Below, one piece after another: positions 1 through 8,366 of a stretch of 64,000 bases of DNA (position 1 is the stretch's first letter; each line of letters opens with the position of its first letter). The stretch covers positions 23,861-87,860 of the forward strand of contig CAITOL010000041.1 of assembly GCA_903893975.1 (NCBI GenBank). The letters run 5' to 3'. Below the pieces are notes generated by a model. That model was given only the letters and a program-made list of their open reading frames with translations. It searched no databases and was not told the origin of the DNA. Source of the stretch: an uncultured Rhodospirillales bacterium. GTDB lineage: Bacteria > Pseudomonadota > Alphaproteobacteria > Acetobacterales > Acetobacteraceae. Both the position numbers and the translations under genes were made by a program.

Positions 1-15
1 CCTAAGCGCTATCGC

Positions 16-810
16 TCACCCCAAAGGAATGTCCAGCAGCACATCCGCGCCCAGCCGGTAGACCGACCATTCCAGCCGCCGGCCCTGCTGCGGATCATCC
101 ACGCCCGGCAGGGTAAACGCCGGTATCCCCGCCCCCAGCAGCAGCGGCGCGATGGTCACATGCAACCGGTCCAACAACCCGGCCGCCAGAAACCGAGACA
201 CGGTAATGCCCCCGCCTTCGACAAAAATCCGCTTCAGCCCGCGCGCCGCCAGCCGCTCGATCACCACGGCCAGATCCAACCCGCTCCCCGGTGAGCGCGG
301 AATGCGCAGCAGGCTGGCGCTGCCAATCCGTTCCGGCCCTGCCGCATCCTCGGCGCACAACAACAAGGTCGGCAACCCGTCATGAAACAGCCGATGCGTC
401 GGGGCGAGCCGGCGATTGGTGTCAATCACCACCCGCACCGGCGACGGGCCAGGGCAGAGCCGCGTGGTCAGCAGCGGGTCATCCGCTTGCACCGTCGCCG
501 CCCCAACGACCACCGCGTCAGATAGCGCACGCAACCGATGGGTATGAAGAATATCCTCTGGCCCACTGATCCAAAAAGATTTTCCGCTAGCAGTCGCAAT
601 CCGACCGTCTAGCGACTGCGCCATCCGCCCCAGCACGAAGGCGCCATCAACCGCCGCTGCCTGGGCCAACAAACGCGCATACGGGCACCCTTCCGCATGC
701 CCATCCGGGACGCGCGTCAGCAGGCGCGACCACGCAGCCTCATCACGCACCAGGCGCGGCGGCCCGGCATCGGCGGCGGGTTCGGAAAGGTCTGGGCGGG
801 CGATTAGCAT
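16..810 (-). CDS. RibD C-terminal-domain (pyrimidine reductase / DHFR-like) protein
   Basis: A 264-residue NADPH-dependent reductase of the RibD_C/dihydrofolate-reductase-like fold. The body runs from about residue 58: GRMAQSLDGRIA (61-72), the VGAATVQADDPLLTTR substrate-loop motif (about 102-117), and the VEGGG cofactor motif (198-201). The family includes the reductase half of riboflavin-synthesis RibD, but no deaminase domain is present, and lone RibD_C proteins are often reductases of unknown substrate. The N-terminal ~55 residues are not recognisable. It starts 15 bp after the flgN-like gene on the same strand, so it is probably read through from the flagellar operon although its function looks unrelated. 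The exact substrate is not predictable. Confidence 0.85.
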   Translation of the reverse strand: MLIARPDLSEPAADAGPPRLVRDEAAWSRLLTRVPDGHAEGCPYARLLAQAAAVDGAFVLGRMAQSLDGRIATASGKSFWISGPEDILHTHRLRALSDAVVVGAATVQADDPLLTTRLCPGPSPVRVVIDTNRRLAPTHRLFHDGLPTLLLCAEDAAGPERIGSASLLRIPRSPGSGLDLAVVIERLAARGLKRIFVEGGGITVSRFLAAGLLDRLHVTIAPLLLGAGIPAFTLPGVDDPQQGRRLEWSVYRLGADVLLDIPLG

Positions 811-825
811 CGTCCGCCCTGGCTA

Positions 826-1248
826 TCACGCCCGCGCGGACAGCGCCATCGCCCCCCCGGCCCGCGCCGCCGTCAGCCGGCCATCAGCGGAGTAGTTGCG
901 CACCCCGGCAATCGCCGCCCGCGCCCGCGGCACCGCGCGCGCCAGGCTAGCGATTACGCGCCCCTGCACGACCAGAGCACGCTCCAGTAACCTTTTATTT
1001 TCGGACGATAAATCGCCTAGTTCCCGCGCCAACTGCCGTAACCGCACACTCGGCGGCCCGCGCAATTCATCGGCCAACGCCCGCGCCTGCGCCGTCATAA
1101 ATGCCTGCCCGTGCATCTGCTTGGTCGCCAGCAAGCCAACAGCAGTCTTAAAATCCAACGCCGCCAGCGCCGCGTTCTCGGATCGGATGGTGGCCACCAG
1201 GGCTTCAGTGGCATTCACCAGTTCGGGTTGTGCTACCTGCTTCATCAT
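826..1248 (-). CDS. flbY: FlgN/FlbY-like flagellar export chaperone
   Basis: A 140-residue, almost entirely helical protein. It looks like the FlgN family of type III chaperones for hook-associated proteins: alternating alanine-rich heptads through residues 10-110 and a short C-terminal Y-x-x-x-G-R segment. Its start ATG overlaps the stop of the flgJ-like gene (ATGA), so the two are translationally coupled. In Caulobacter the matching position in the flgI-cheL operon is held by flbY, which supports the assignment more than the sequence alone does. Inferred role: cytoplasmic handling of flagellar export substrates. A generic coiled-coil flagellar protein is the alternative. Confidence 0.7.
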   Translation of the reverse strand: MMKQVAQPELVNATEALVATIRSENAALAALDFKTAVGLLATKQMHGQAFMTAQARALADELRGPPSVRLRQLARELGDLSSENKRLLERALVVQGRVIASLARAVPRARAAIAGVRNYSADGRLTAARAGGAMALSARA

Positions 1249-1574
1249 TTTGCCTTCTCCGATTGAACTTCCTGCATTTTCAACATCTGCTGGAACACCG
1301 GCATCGCCAGCCCCAGCCCACCTTTGGCCGCCATCGTCTTGGCCATTTCCCGCGTCAGCATCGGCTTCCAGGTCTCCTCGGCCGCGCCGCCGCCGAACAT
1401 GCCCTTGGCCCCACCACCATCGGCCCCCACGGTCTCAAACATCGGGCTCAGAAACTCGCCCAGCGCCATCGCCTCGAAATCCTTGGCGGACTGCCACATC
1501 TTGGCCGCGCCCGGTTGGGCCAGCGTGGCGGCATCCGGCTGGCGTGCCACGGGGGGAAGGATGGATGTGCTCAT
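1245..1574 (-). CDS. flgJ: Rod-binding protein, FlgJ N-terminal domain only (CheL type)
   Basis: A 109-residue protein matching the N-terminal rod-binding domain of FlgJ: W-x-x-A-x-x-FEAMALGEFLSPMFET (about 27-49), a glycine-rich linker, then WKPMLTREMAKTMAAKGGLGLA (about 69-90). The peptidoglycan-hydrolase domain of enterobacterial FlgJ is missing, as is normal for alphaproteobacterial CheL. It acts in the periplasm during rod assembly. It follows flgI by 7 bp and overlaps the flgN-like gene by 4 bp, forming flgI-flgJ-flgN. Confidence 0.9.
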   Translation of the reverse strand: MSTSILPPVARQPDAATLAQPGAAKMWQSAKDFEAMALGEFLSPMFETVGADGGGAKGMFGGGAAEETWKPMLTREMAKTMAAKGGLGLAMPVFQQMLKMQEVQSEKAK

Positions 1575-1581
1575 TGTTGTC

Positions 1582-2697
1582 TCACTGCACCTGAAGTTCG
1601 GCCTGCAACGCGCCGGCGGCCTTGATGGATTGCAAAATGCTGATCATGTCGCGCGGCCCCACGCCCAGCGCGTTCAGACTGGCCACCAGATCGCGCAAGG
1701 TGACGTTGGATTTCAAAATGCCCAGCTTGCGGTCGCTGCCATCATCCACCTGCACATTGGACTTGGCGGTCGATACGGTGCTGCCGTTGGACAGTGCGCC
1801 GGGCTGGCTCACATCGGCCGATTCCGTCACCCGGATGGTCAGATTGCCCTGCGCGATTGCCACCGTGCTCACCCGCACATTGGCGCCCATCACAATGGTG
1901 CCGCTGGCCTCGTCCACCACCACCACCGCCGGGCTGTCCGGCTCCACCCGCAGCACCTCGATCCGCGCCAGGGAGCCGACAACATCGCGCCCACGCAAAT
2001 CCAGCGCCACGGTGCGCGGGTCGGTCGCCGTCGCCGTGCCCGCCCCCATCGCCTGGTTGATCGCCTCCGCCATCCGGCGCGCGGTGGTCAGATCCGGGTT
2101 CCGCAGCCCCAGCCGCACCACGTCGCGGCTGGCGAGCTTAAAGCCCACCTCGCGCTCCACGCTGGCGCCATTGGCAATGCGCGCCGCCGTCGGCACCCCC
2201 TTGGTCACCGACGCCGCTGCCCCGCGCGCGGCAATCGCCCCGGTCACCAACGCGCCCTGTGCCACGGCATAAACCTCGCCATCCGCCGCCAGCAGCGGGG
2301 TCACCAGCAACGTCCCACCGGTCAGGTTCGACGCATCACCCAAGGCGGACACCGACACATCAATCCGGCTGCCGGTGCGGCCGAAGGCCGGCAACTCCGC
2401 CGTCACCATCACCGCGGCAACATTTTTGGTCTGCAACTTGGCTTCCTGGTCGCGGGTATTCACCCCCAACCGCTCCAGCATGCCGATCAGGGACTGGCGG
2501 GTGAACACCGCCGAATCGAGCTTATCCCCCGTGCCGGCCAGCCCCACCACCAGCCCGTAGCCCACCAGCTGGTTGCCCCGCACCCCTTCCACATCGGCGA
2601 TATCCTTGATGCGAACCTGCGCGCGGGCGGCGAAAGCCCCGAACAAAATCAACGACAACACCAGGATCGGCACCCAACAGCGCAGAACGCGGGTCAT
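1582..2697 (-). CDS. flgI: Flagellar P-ring protein FlgI
   Basis: The periplasmic P-ring subunit that surrounds the flagellar rod in the peptidoglycan layer. The start chosen is the ATG at 2697, which gives MTRVLRCW followed by a hydrophobic signal peptide and an A-R-A-Q cleavage site. The mature N-terminus begins VRIKDIADVEGVRGNQLVGYG, a FlgI hallmark, followed by GTGDKLD and RQSLIGMLERLGV. The C-terminus has LRDLVASLNALGVGPRDMISILQSIKAAGAL, also typical. The 371-residue length fits the family. A more upstream in-frame start at 2739 would put 14 polar residues before the signal peptide and is less likely. It is divergent from fliX, as in Caulobacter. Confidence 0.96.
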   Translation of the reverse strand: MTRVLRCWVPILVLSLILFGAFAARAQVRIKDIADVEGVRGNQLVGYGLVVGLAGTGDKLDSAVFTRQSLIGMLERLGVNTRDQEAKLQTKNVAAVMVTAELPAFGRTGSRIDVSVSALGDASNLTGGTLLVTPLLAADGEVYAVAQGALVTGAIAARGAAASVTKGVPTAARIANGASVEREVGFKLASRDVVRLGLRNPDLTTARRMAEAINQAMGAGTATATDPRTVALDLRGRDVVGSLARIEVLRVEPDSPAVVVVDEASGTIVMGANVRVSTVAIAQGNLTIRVTESADVSQPGALSNGSTVSTAKSNVQVDDGSDRKLGILKSNVTLRDLVASLNALGVGPRDMISILQSIKAAGALQAELQVQ

Positions 2698-2789
2698 CCC
2701 TGCATGCACGGATATGTTGGTGAACCGGTTATCAACCATTGTCGTCGTAAATCCTTGCCTATGAAGCGCAATCGCCTCCTGCCCCGCAC

Positions 2790-2805
2790 TGCAATCGGTA
2801 TGCCA
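2790..2805 (-). promoter_or_regulatory. Candidate sigma-54 promoter of flgI-flgJ-flgN
   Basis: On the minus strand the sequence reads TGGCATA-CCGA-TTGCA. This matches the sigma-54 consensus TGGCACG-N4-TTGCW with the invariant GG and GC exactly 10 bases apart. The only departures are T for C and A for G at the end of the -24 box. Transcription would begin near 2779, about 80 bp before the flgI ATG. An inverted repeat CGGCA-N5-TGCCG at 2850-2864, about 78 bp upstream of that start, is a possible activator (FlbD-like) site. Sigma-54 control of rod and ring genes is known in Caulobacter; its use here is inferred. Confidence 0.6.
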
Positions 2806-2915
2806 ACCCCCATGCCGCAGATTTCCGCCACTCCGGGCCGGCAGCTGCGCGGCACAATCTGCCGGGCGGCAGAAACGTCCCGCCCAAACCGCTGCCTCCT
2901 GATAGGAACGCCGCT

Positions 2916-3353
2916 ATGTTGAACATCACCGGCCTCGGCCCCTCCGGCCTTATCAGCCGCAAAACCAGCAAGCCGGTCAGCAGCACACCGGGCTTTCACC
3001 TGCCGGAAGCCGATACCGCGCCCAGCACGCAGGAAGCCCAGGAAGCCGCCGCCGCCACCCCGCTACCGCAGACCACAGCCCCCAACGCCGACCTGCCGGA
3101 GGTGCGCGACCGCGCCGCCCGCAAACATGGGGAGGAAACGCTGCAAGCCCTGGCCGACCTGCAACGCGACCTGCTGGCCAGCGCCGATCACCCGGAGCAT
3201 CTGCAACGCCTGGCCGACCTCAGCGCCAACCCGCCCACCGCCGCCAGCCCGGCCTTGCGCAGCGCCCTGCACCACATCGCCGTGCGCGCCCAGGTGGAAC
3301 TCGCCCGGCACGACGTCGCCCGCGCCAGCCGGGACACTGCGCAGAACGCATAA
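2916..3353 (+). CDS. fliX: Flagellar assembly regulator FliX
   Basis: A 145-residue protein resembling alphaproteobacterial FliX, which couples early flagellar assembly to FlbD/sigma-54 transcription. Visible features: a short N-terminal MLNITG-x-G segment, a proline/alanine-rich variable linker (about 20-62), then the conserved helical C-terminal half with RAARKHGEETLQALADLQRDLL (about 68-89) and LRSALHHIAVRAQVELAR (about 117-134). An AGGAA ribosome site lies 8 bp before the ATG. It is divergent from flgI and followed by dksA, the same order as in Caulobacter, which strengthens the call. Confidence 0.85.
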   Translation: MLNITGLGPSGLISRKTSKPVSSTPGFHLPEADTAPSTQEAQEAAAATPLPQTTAPNADLPEVRDRAARKHGEETLQALADLQRDLLASADHPEHLQRLADLSANPPTAASPALRSALHHIAVRAQVELARHDVARASRDTAQNA

Positions 3354-3528
3354 CGGGCGTCACAACATTATCATACAACATACCGCTGAGGCCCTTGGCG
3401 GGCTGCGGTAGCCCGTCTATAAGCCGCCCGACTGGACGGTCCGGGGGGTCTCGACCGGTCTGCACCTTTCCGGTGCCATCGCGTCCATCCCCGGGATTTC
3501 CGGCCTAATCGACGCGGGATCGCAAGCG

Positions 3529-3945
3529 ATGATGGTCACTTTGCCTTCAGACTACCGACCTTCGGACTCCGAAGAGTTCATGAACGAGCTTCAGGTCGAA
3601 TATTTTCGCCAAAAACTGATGCGTTGGCGGTCAGATCTGTTGCGTGAAGCTGACGGAACCTTGGCCAGCCTGTCCGAAGGCGGCATTCTGGAAGCCGATA
3701 TTACCGACCGCGCCAGCGTGGAAACCGACCGGGCGCTGGAACTGCGCACCCGCGACCGTGCCCGCAAGCTGATCAACAAAATCGACCAGGCCCTGGTCCG
3801 CATCGAAAACGGCACCTACGGCTATTGTGACGAAACCGGAGAGCCGATCGGCCTGCGCCGGCTGGAAGCCCGCCCCATCGCCACCATGTCGATCGAGGCG
3901 CAGGAACGGCACGAGAAAATGGAACGCGTCCACCGCGACGAGTAA
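3529..3945 (+). CDS. dksA: RNA polymerase-binding transcription factor DksA
   Basis: The secondary-channel RNA polymerase regulator that works with ppGpp. The coiled-coil tip carries the D-x-x-D-x-A motif (Asp57, Asp60, Ala62). The C-terminal part GTYGYCDETGEPIGL (95-109) and ARPIATMSIEAQERHE match alphaproteobacterial DksA. Only one of the four zinc cysteines of the E. coli type remains (Cys100); this is common in alphaproteobacteria and suggests a zinc-independent fold. Length 138 fits. The two leading methionines leave the start uncertain by one codon. It sits 175 bp downstream of fliX and ends 14 bp from the convergent helicase gene. Confidence 0.93.
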   Translation: MMVTLPSDYRPSDSEEFMNELQVEYFRQKLMRWRSDLLREADGTLASLSEGGILEADITDRASVETDRALELRTRDRARKLINKIDQALVRIENGTYGYCDETGEPIGLRRLEARPIATMSIEAQERHEKMERVHRDE

Positions 3946-3958
3946 TCCCGTCGCCGCG

Positions 3959-6343
3959 CTAAACCGGCAGCCGCCCCTGGTCTTCCTCGGCCGGCGCGCC
4001 GGTCGCCTCGGCAATCAGCGCCTCCGCATCGGCCAGCAGCGCCTCGTCACTATCGTCGCTGCGCACGTTCTCGCGGCCAATTTCCAGCAGCACCGGCACC
4101 GCCAGCGGCGAGACTTTCGACAGCACCATATGCCGGATGCGCCCACGCACCCGGCTGAGCATGCCGGCAATCCGGCCCAAATCCGTCATCCCGCCCGCCG
4201 CATCCGCCCAGGTGGCGCGCAGCAGCACATGATCCGGCTGATGCCGGCGCAGCACGTTGTAAATCAGGTCGGAATTGACCGTAACCTGCCGTTTGGACTT
4301 TTCCGCCCCCGGATGGTGCCGGGCGATCAGGCCGGCAATCACCGCCACGTTGCGGAAGGTCCGCCGCAGCATGGAACTTTCCGCCATCCACGCTTCCAGA
4401 TCGTCGCCCAGCATGTCCTGGTCGAACAGCCCAGCAATATCCACCGGCGGCCGGGCCGACCAGGTCGCCAGCACGTAATCGGTCGCCACAAAGCCCAGCG
4501 GCTGCACCCCCATCCGCTCCATCCGCCGCGTCAGCAGCATGCCCAAGGTCTGATGCGCGTTCCGCCCCTCGAAGCAGTAGGCCACCAAAAACCAGCGGTC
4601 GCCGCGCGGAAATGTCTCCACCAGCAGATCATCCCGCCCCGGCAGCCGCGATATGCCCCGCTGCAGCGCCAGCCATTCCTGCACCTGGGCCGGAAACGCC
4701 CCCCATTGCCGCTGATCGGCCAGCAACACCCGCACCCGATCCGCCAGGTTGGTGGATAGCGGCATGCGCGCGCCGCCATAGGCCGGCACCTTCGGGTCGC
4801 CGGTGCCGCCATCCACGCATTCCAGCGCGGCGGCGGTCAGCCGCACAAAGCGCAATTTCCGCCCGGCGAAAATAAACGTGTCATCGGCCACCAGCCCGGC
4901 GACGAAATCCTCCTCCACCTCGCCGAGCACCCCACCGCCGCGCAACCGCACCTTCACCATCGGCTGTTCCACAATGGTGCCGATATTCATCCGATACTGC
5001 CGCGCCACCCGGTCAGACATCACGTGGATGCGCCCCTCGGCATCGCGGAACAATTTGCGATACTCCGCATACGCCGTCAGCGCGTAGCCGCCGTTTTCGA
5101 CAAAGCCGAGCGTATCGGCAAAGTCGCGCCGGCTCAGCGCCGCATACGGCGCCGCCCGCCGCACCTCCCGATATAATTCCTCCGGCAGAAACGGCCCGGC
5201 GCAGGCAGTGCCCAGAATATGCTGCGCCAGCACATCCAGCCCGCCTGGCCGCGGCCTGTCGCCATCACGCTCACCGGCAGCCACCCCCATGATGGCGGCG
5301 TGGCATTCCAGCACCTCGAACCGATTGGCCGGCACCAGCACCGCCACGCTCGCCTCGTCCATGCGGTGATTGGCCCGCCCCACCCGCTGCAACAGCCGGG
5401 AAATGCCCTTCGGCGCGCCCACCTGCAGCACCTGATCTACCCCGCCCCAGTCGATGCCGAGATCGAGCGAGGAGGTCGCCACCACCGCGCGCAGCCGCCC
5501 GTCGGCCATCGCCGCTTCCACCTTCAGCCGCTGCGCCATCTCCAGGCTGCCATGATGGATGGCAATCGGCAGCGTCTCGGTGTTGAGCTTCCACAATTCC
5601 TGAAACAACAGCTCCGCCTGGGCGCGGGTATTGACGAACACAATCGTCATCCCCGCCGCCGCGATCTGCGCCAGAATATCCGGCGCCGAGGCCAGCCCCA
5701 TATGCCCCGACCACGGCAGCCGCCCCTCCGGCAAGGCCATGGAAATCACGGGCGGCGCCCCATCCTCCACCGCAATCACCCGCGCCGGCTGCTCGCCAGA
5801 CTGAACATAGGCGGCAATATCCGCCTGATGCGCAATCGTTGCCGACAGCCCGATGCGCCGGCTGCCCGGCGCCAGCGTCGCCAGCCGCGCCAGGCCCAGC
5901 GCCAGCAAATCCCCCCGCTTGGTGCCGGCCAGAGCATGAATTTCGTCCACCACGATGGTGTCCAGTCCGACAAACAGCTCCGCCGCCTCCGGGTTGCCCA
6001 GCAGCACCGCCAGGCTCTCCGGCGTGGTCAACAATATCTGCGGCGGCACTTCGCGCTGCTTGCGCCGCTCGCCAGATTTCGTGTCACCCGTGCGGGTCTC
6101 GATGCGGATCGGCAGCCCCATCGCCGCCACCGGGGCGGTCAGGTTGCGCGCGATATCCGCCGCCAGCGCCTTCAGCGGGCTGACATACAGGCTATGCAGC
6201 CCCGCGCGCGGCCGCGCCTGCAAATCCACCAGGCTCGGCAGAAAGCCAGCCAAGGTCTTGCCGCCGCCGGTGGGCGCAATCAGCAGTACATCCTCACCCG
6301 CCTGCCGCGCCGCCAGCACCGCCAGCTGATGCGATCGCGGCAC
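3959..6343 (-). CDS. Ligase-associated DEXH-box DNA helicase (Lhr-type)
   Basis: An SF2 helicase of about 800 residues related to Lhr. Walker A APTGGGKT (23-30), DEIH in the VVDEIHALAG segment, the SAT motif in GLSATIAHQ, and motif VI in LLQRVGRANHR are all present, followed by the long Lhr-specific C-terminal region. It would unwind DNA or DNA:RNA duplexes in repair. The GTG at 6343 is not convincing as a start. The frame stays open upstream and encodes LPAPFAAWFAARGW, which matches the N-terminus of this family, so translation probably begins near 6390, perhaps at a non-ATG codon coupled to the GNAT stop. The usual partners (ATP-dependent ligase, metallo-beta-lactamase exonuclease, phosphoesterase) are not in this window. 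Confidence 0.9.
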   Translation of the reverse strand: MPRSHQLAVLAARQAGEDVLLIAPTGGGKTLAGFLPSLVDLQARPRAGLHSLYVSPLKALAADIARNLTAPVAAMGLPIRIETRTGDTKSGERRKQREVPPQILLTTPESLAVLLGNPEAAELFVGLDTIVVDEIHALAGTKRGDLLALGLARLATLAPGSRRIGLSATIAHQADIAAYVQSGEQPARVIAVEDGAPPVISMALPEGRLPWSGHMGLASAPDILAQIAAAGMTIVFVNTRAQAELLFQELWKLNTETLPIAIHHGSLEMAQRLKVEAAMADGRLRAVVATSSLDLGIDWGGVDQVLQVGAPKGISRLLQRVGRANHRMDEASVAVLVPANRFEVLECHAAIMGVAAGERDGDRPRPGGLDVLAQHILGTACAGPFLPEELYREVRRAAPYAALSRRDFADTLGFVENGGYALTAYAEYRKLFRDAEGRIHVMSDRVARQYRMNIGTIVEQPMVKVRLRGGGVLGEVEEDFVAGLVADDTFIFAGRKLRFVRLTAAALECVDGGTGDPKVPAYGGARMPLSTNLADRVRVLLADQRQWGAFPAQVQEWLALQRGISRLPGRDDLLVETFPRGDRWFLVAYCFEGRNAHQTLGMLLTRRMERMGVQPLGFVATDYVLATWSARPPVDIAGLFDQDMLGDDLEAWMAESSMLRRTFRNVAVIAGLIARHHPGAEKSKRQVTVNSDLIYNVLRRHQPDHVLLRATWADAAGGMTDLGRIAGMLSRVRGRIRHMVLSKVSPLAVPVLLEIGRENVRSDDSDEALLADAEALIAEATGAPAEEDQGRLPV

Positions 6344-6393
6344 CCAGCCGCGCGCGGCAAACCAGGCGGCAAACGGCGCCGGCAGCCCGCCGG

Positions 6394-6954
6394 TCAGGTC
6401 AGCGGAATGCGCCAGAGCAATTCCACCTTGTCATAGGCCGTTGCATCAAACTGCCCGATCAGCACCCCGCCATTGGCGCGGATCACCTTCTGCGAAATCG
6501 CGTTCTCCGGATCGGTGGTCAGTTCGACATACGCCAGACCCAGCGGCCGGATTTCCGCCAGCAGCAGTCCCAGCGCCGCAGTCGCAATGCCGCGCCCACG
6601 CTTCCACGGCACCACCGCGTAGCCAATATGCCCCAGCACATAATCCGGCAGTTCGGCGGTTCCGGGCTGATGGCGAAACCCGATCGTGCCGCAGAATTCG
6701 CCATCCCACATCCAGCGCCGATAGCCCGGCAGTCGCGGCACCACCCGCCCATCGCCCAAGGTGATCGGCCCGCCCTGCCCGGCCGGATCGGTCAGCCCGG
6801 ACAGAAACGCCGCGGCGTCACTGCGGATCTGCGCCAGTTCCAGCGCCGCCAGCGCCGGCCCGTTCACGTTGCTGGGCGACCAGCCGGCCTCGATTGCCGC
6901 GATATATTGCGGCAAATGCTCCATCCCCGGCGTGACCAGTTGCAGCGCGCTCAT
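6394..6954 (-). CDS. GNAT-family N-acetyltransferase
   Basis: A 186-residue acetyltransferase. The GNAT core is visible: WDGEFCGTIGFRHQPG (beta2-beta3), HIGYAVVPWKRGRGIATAALGLLL with the R-G-x-G-x-A acetyl-CoA pyrophosphate loop, then LTTDPENAISQKVIRANGG, the RimJ/RimL-like motif B region. The start at 6954 makes an ATGA overlap with the upstream oxygenase stop and is preferred over an ATG five codons earlier. The substrate (protein N-terminus, antibiotic or metabolite) cannot be told. It lies between the oxygenase and the helicase in one minus-strand run. Confidence 0.85.
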   Translation of the reverse strand: MSALQLVTPGMEHLPQYIAAIEAGWSPSNVNGPALAALELAQIRSDAAAFLSGLTDPAGQGGPITLGDGRVVPRLPGYRRWMWDGEFCGTIGFRHQPGTAELPDYVLGHIGYAVVPWKRGRGIATAALGLLLAEIRPLGLAYVELTTDPENAISQKVIRANGGVLIGQFDATAYDKVELLWRIPLT

Positions 6955-8303
6955 CCCGGCTGCCTCCAATCCCCCTGTTGCGCCGGCCCCAGCCCCAGAT
7001 TGTCGCGCAACGTCGCGCCGGCATAATCGGTCTGAAACAGCCCGCGCCGCTGCAATTCCGGCACCACCAGATCGACGAAATCGGCGTAATTGCCCGGCAC
7101 ATACGCCGCCGAAACCACAAACCCGTCACACGCCCGCGCGGTAAACATTTCCTCCAGCCGATCCGCCACCTGCTTCGCGTCGCCCACAATCGCCCCATCC
7201 GCCCGGCCCCGGCCGCTGAAATGGGCGAAATCCCGCACCGTCGGGTTGGCCTTGCCGCTATTGCGGATTACCGCGTCGCGAATGGTCTGAATGCCGGACA
7301 TGCCGCGCAACTCGGCATCGCTGAACACCTCGTCCATGCCCTTGCTGGCGAAATCGAAATTCAACGCCTCCGACAGCAGCGACAGCGTATCCACCTCCAA
7401 CGGCAGGCGCTCGATCAACGCAAACTTATCTTCGGCCTCCGCCTGGCTCGCCGCGACAATCGGCAGCACCAGATTGCAGATTTTCACCCGCTCCGGGTCA
7501 CGCCCCGCCGACGCCACCTCTGCCTTGGTCGCCGCATATGCCTGCTGCGCCTGGGCCAGCGAGTGGCTGGCAGCAAAAATCACCTCCGCCCAACGCCCGG
7601 CAAACCGCCGCCCGCGGCCGGATGCGCCGGCCTGGATAATCACCGGATGCCCTTGCGCGGAGCGTGGCACGGTAAACGGGCCGCGCGATTTGAAATGCGC
7701 CCCCACATGGTCCAGCCGCCGCACCTTCTGCCCATCGCCAAACCGGCCACTGGCACGGTCCAGAATCAGCGCGTCATCATCCCAGCTATCCCAATGGCCG
7801 AGCACCACCTCCATGAACTCATCCGCCCGGTCGTAGCGGCTGTCATGCTCCAGCACCTCGTCGCGCCCCATATTGAACGCCTCGCCATCGTTCAGCGACG
7901 TCACCACATTCCACGCCGCCCGCCCGGCGGTCATCAGATCCACGGTGGCGAATTGCCGCGCGATGTGAAACGGCTCGAAATACGTGGTCGATGCCGTCGC
8001 CCCCAGCCCGAGCTGGCGCGTCGCCATCCCCATCGCCATCAACACCGCCACCGGGTCCATCTTCACGCAGCGAATGCCGTGCTCAATCGCGTGCACATGG
8101 TCATCGCCCAGCCGGTCCGGCATCGCCAGCCGATCATCGAAAAACGCCATATGGAACTTACCACGTTCCAAAATCCGGCCGATCTCCTGGTAATAATCGG
8201 CGGTCATGAAATCCAGCCGGCTTTCCGGGTGCCGCCAACTGAACGCCAGATTGGTGCAATTCTGCGCCTGCAGGAAGCCAACCATGACCATTTGCCGTTT
8301 CAT
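6951..8303 (-). CDS. LLM-class flavin-dependent monooxygenase (NtaA/SnaA/DszA type)
   Basis: A 450-residue TIM-barrel FMN/FMNH2 oxygenase of the nitrilotriacetate monooxygenase subgroup. The N-terminus QMVMVGFLQAQNCTN and GRAAWNVVTSLNDGEAFNMG near residue 130 are subgroup hallmarks; HPVIIQAGASGRGRRFAGRWAEVIF, near residue 225, is the conserved phosphate-binding loop. Members oxidise aminopolycarboxylates, dibenzothiophene sulfones or alkanesulfonate-like substrates using reduced flavin from a separate reductase; no reductase gene is seen here. It follows the MlrC-type peptidase by 63 bp. The substrate is unknown. Confidence 0.88.
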   Translation of the reverse strand: MKRQMVMVGFLQAQNCTNLAFSWRHPESRLDFMTADYYQEIGRILERGKFHMAFFDDRLAMPDRLGDDHVHAIEHGIRCVKMDPVAVLMAMGMATRQLGLGATASTTYFEPFHIARQFATVDLMTAGRAAWNVVTSLNDGEAFNMGRDEVLEHDSRYDRADEFMEVVLGHWDSWDDDALILDRASGRFGDGQKVRRLDHVGAHFKSRGPFTVPRSAQGHPVIIQAGASGRGRRFAGRWAEVIFAASHSLAQAQQAYAATKAEVASAGRDPERVKICNLVLPIVAASQAEAEDKFALIERLPLEVDTLSLLSEALNFDFASKGMDEVFSDAELRGMSGIQTIRDAVIRNSGKANPTVRDFAHFSGRGRADGAIVGDAKQVADRLEEMFTARACDGFVVSAAYVPGNYADFVDLVVPELQRRGLFQTDYAGATLRDNLGLGPAQQGDWRQPG

Positions 8304-8366
8304 CGACAGATCCTTTTCGTCGTTGCGGTCAGCTTACGGTGTGCCACCACCGAAGCAAGCCGAACC

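Noticed and set aside
2845..2870. A forward-strand sigma-54 promoter for fliX (GGCACAATCTGC)
   Set aside because: GG and GC are only 8 bases apart instead of 10, so the spacing is wrong; the CGGCA/TGCCG symmetry is better read as a dyad.
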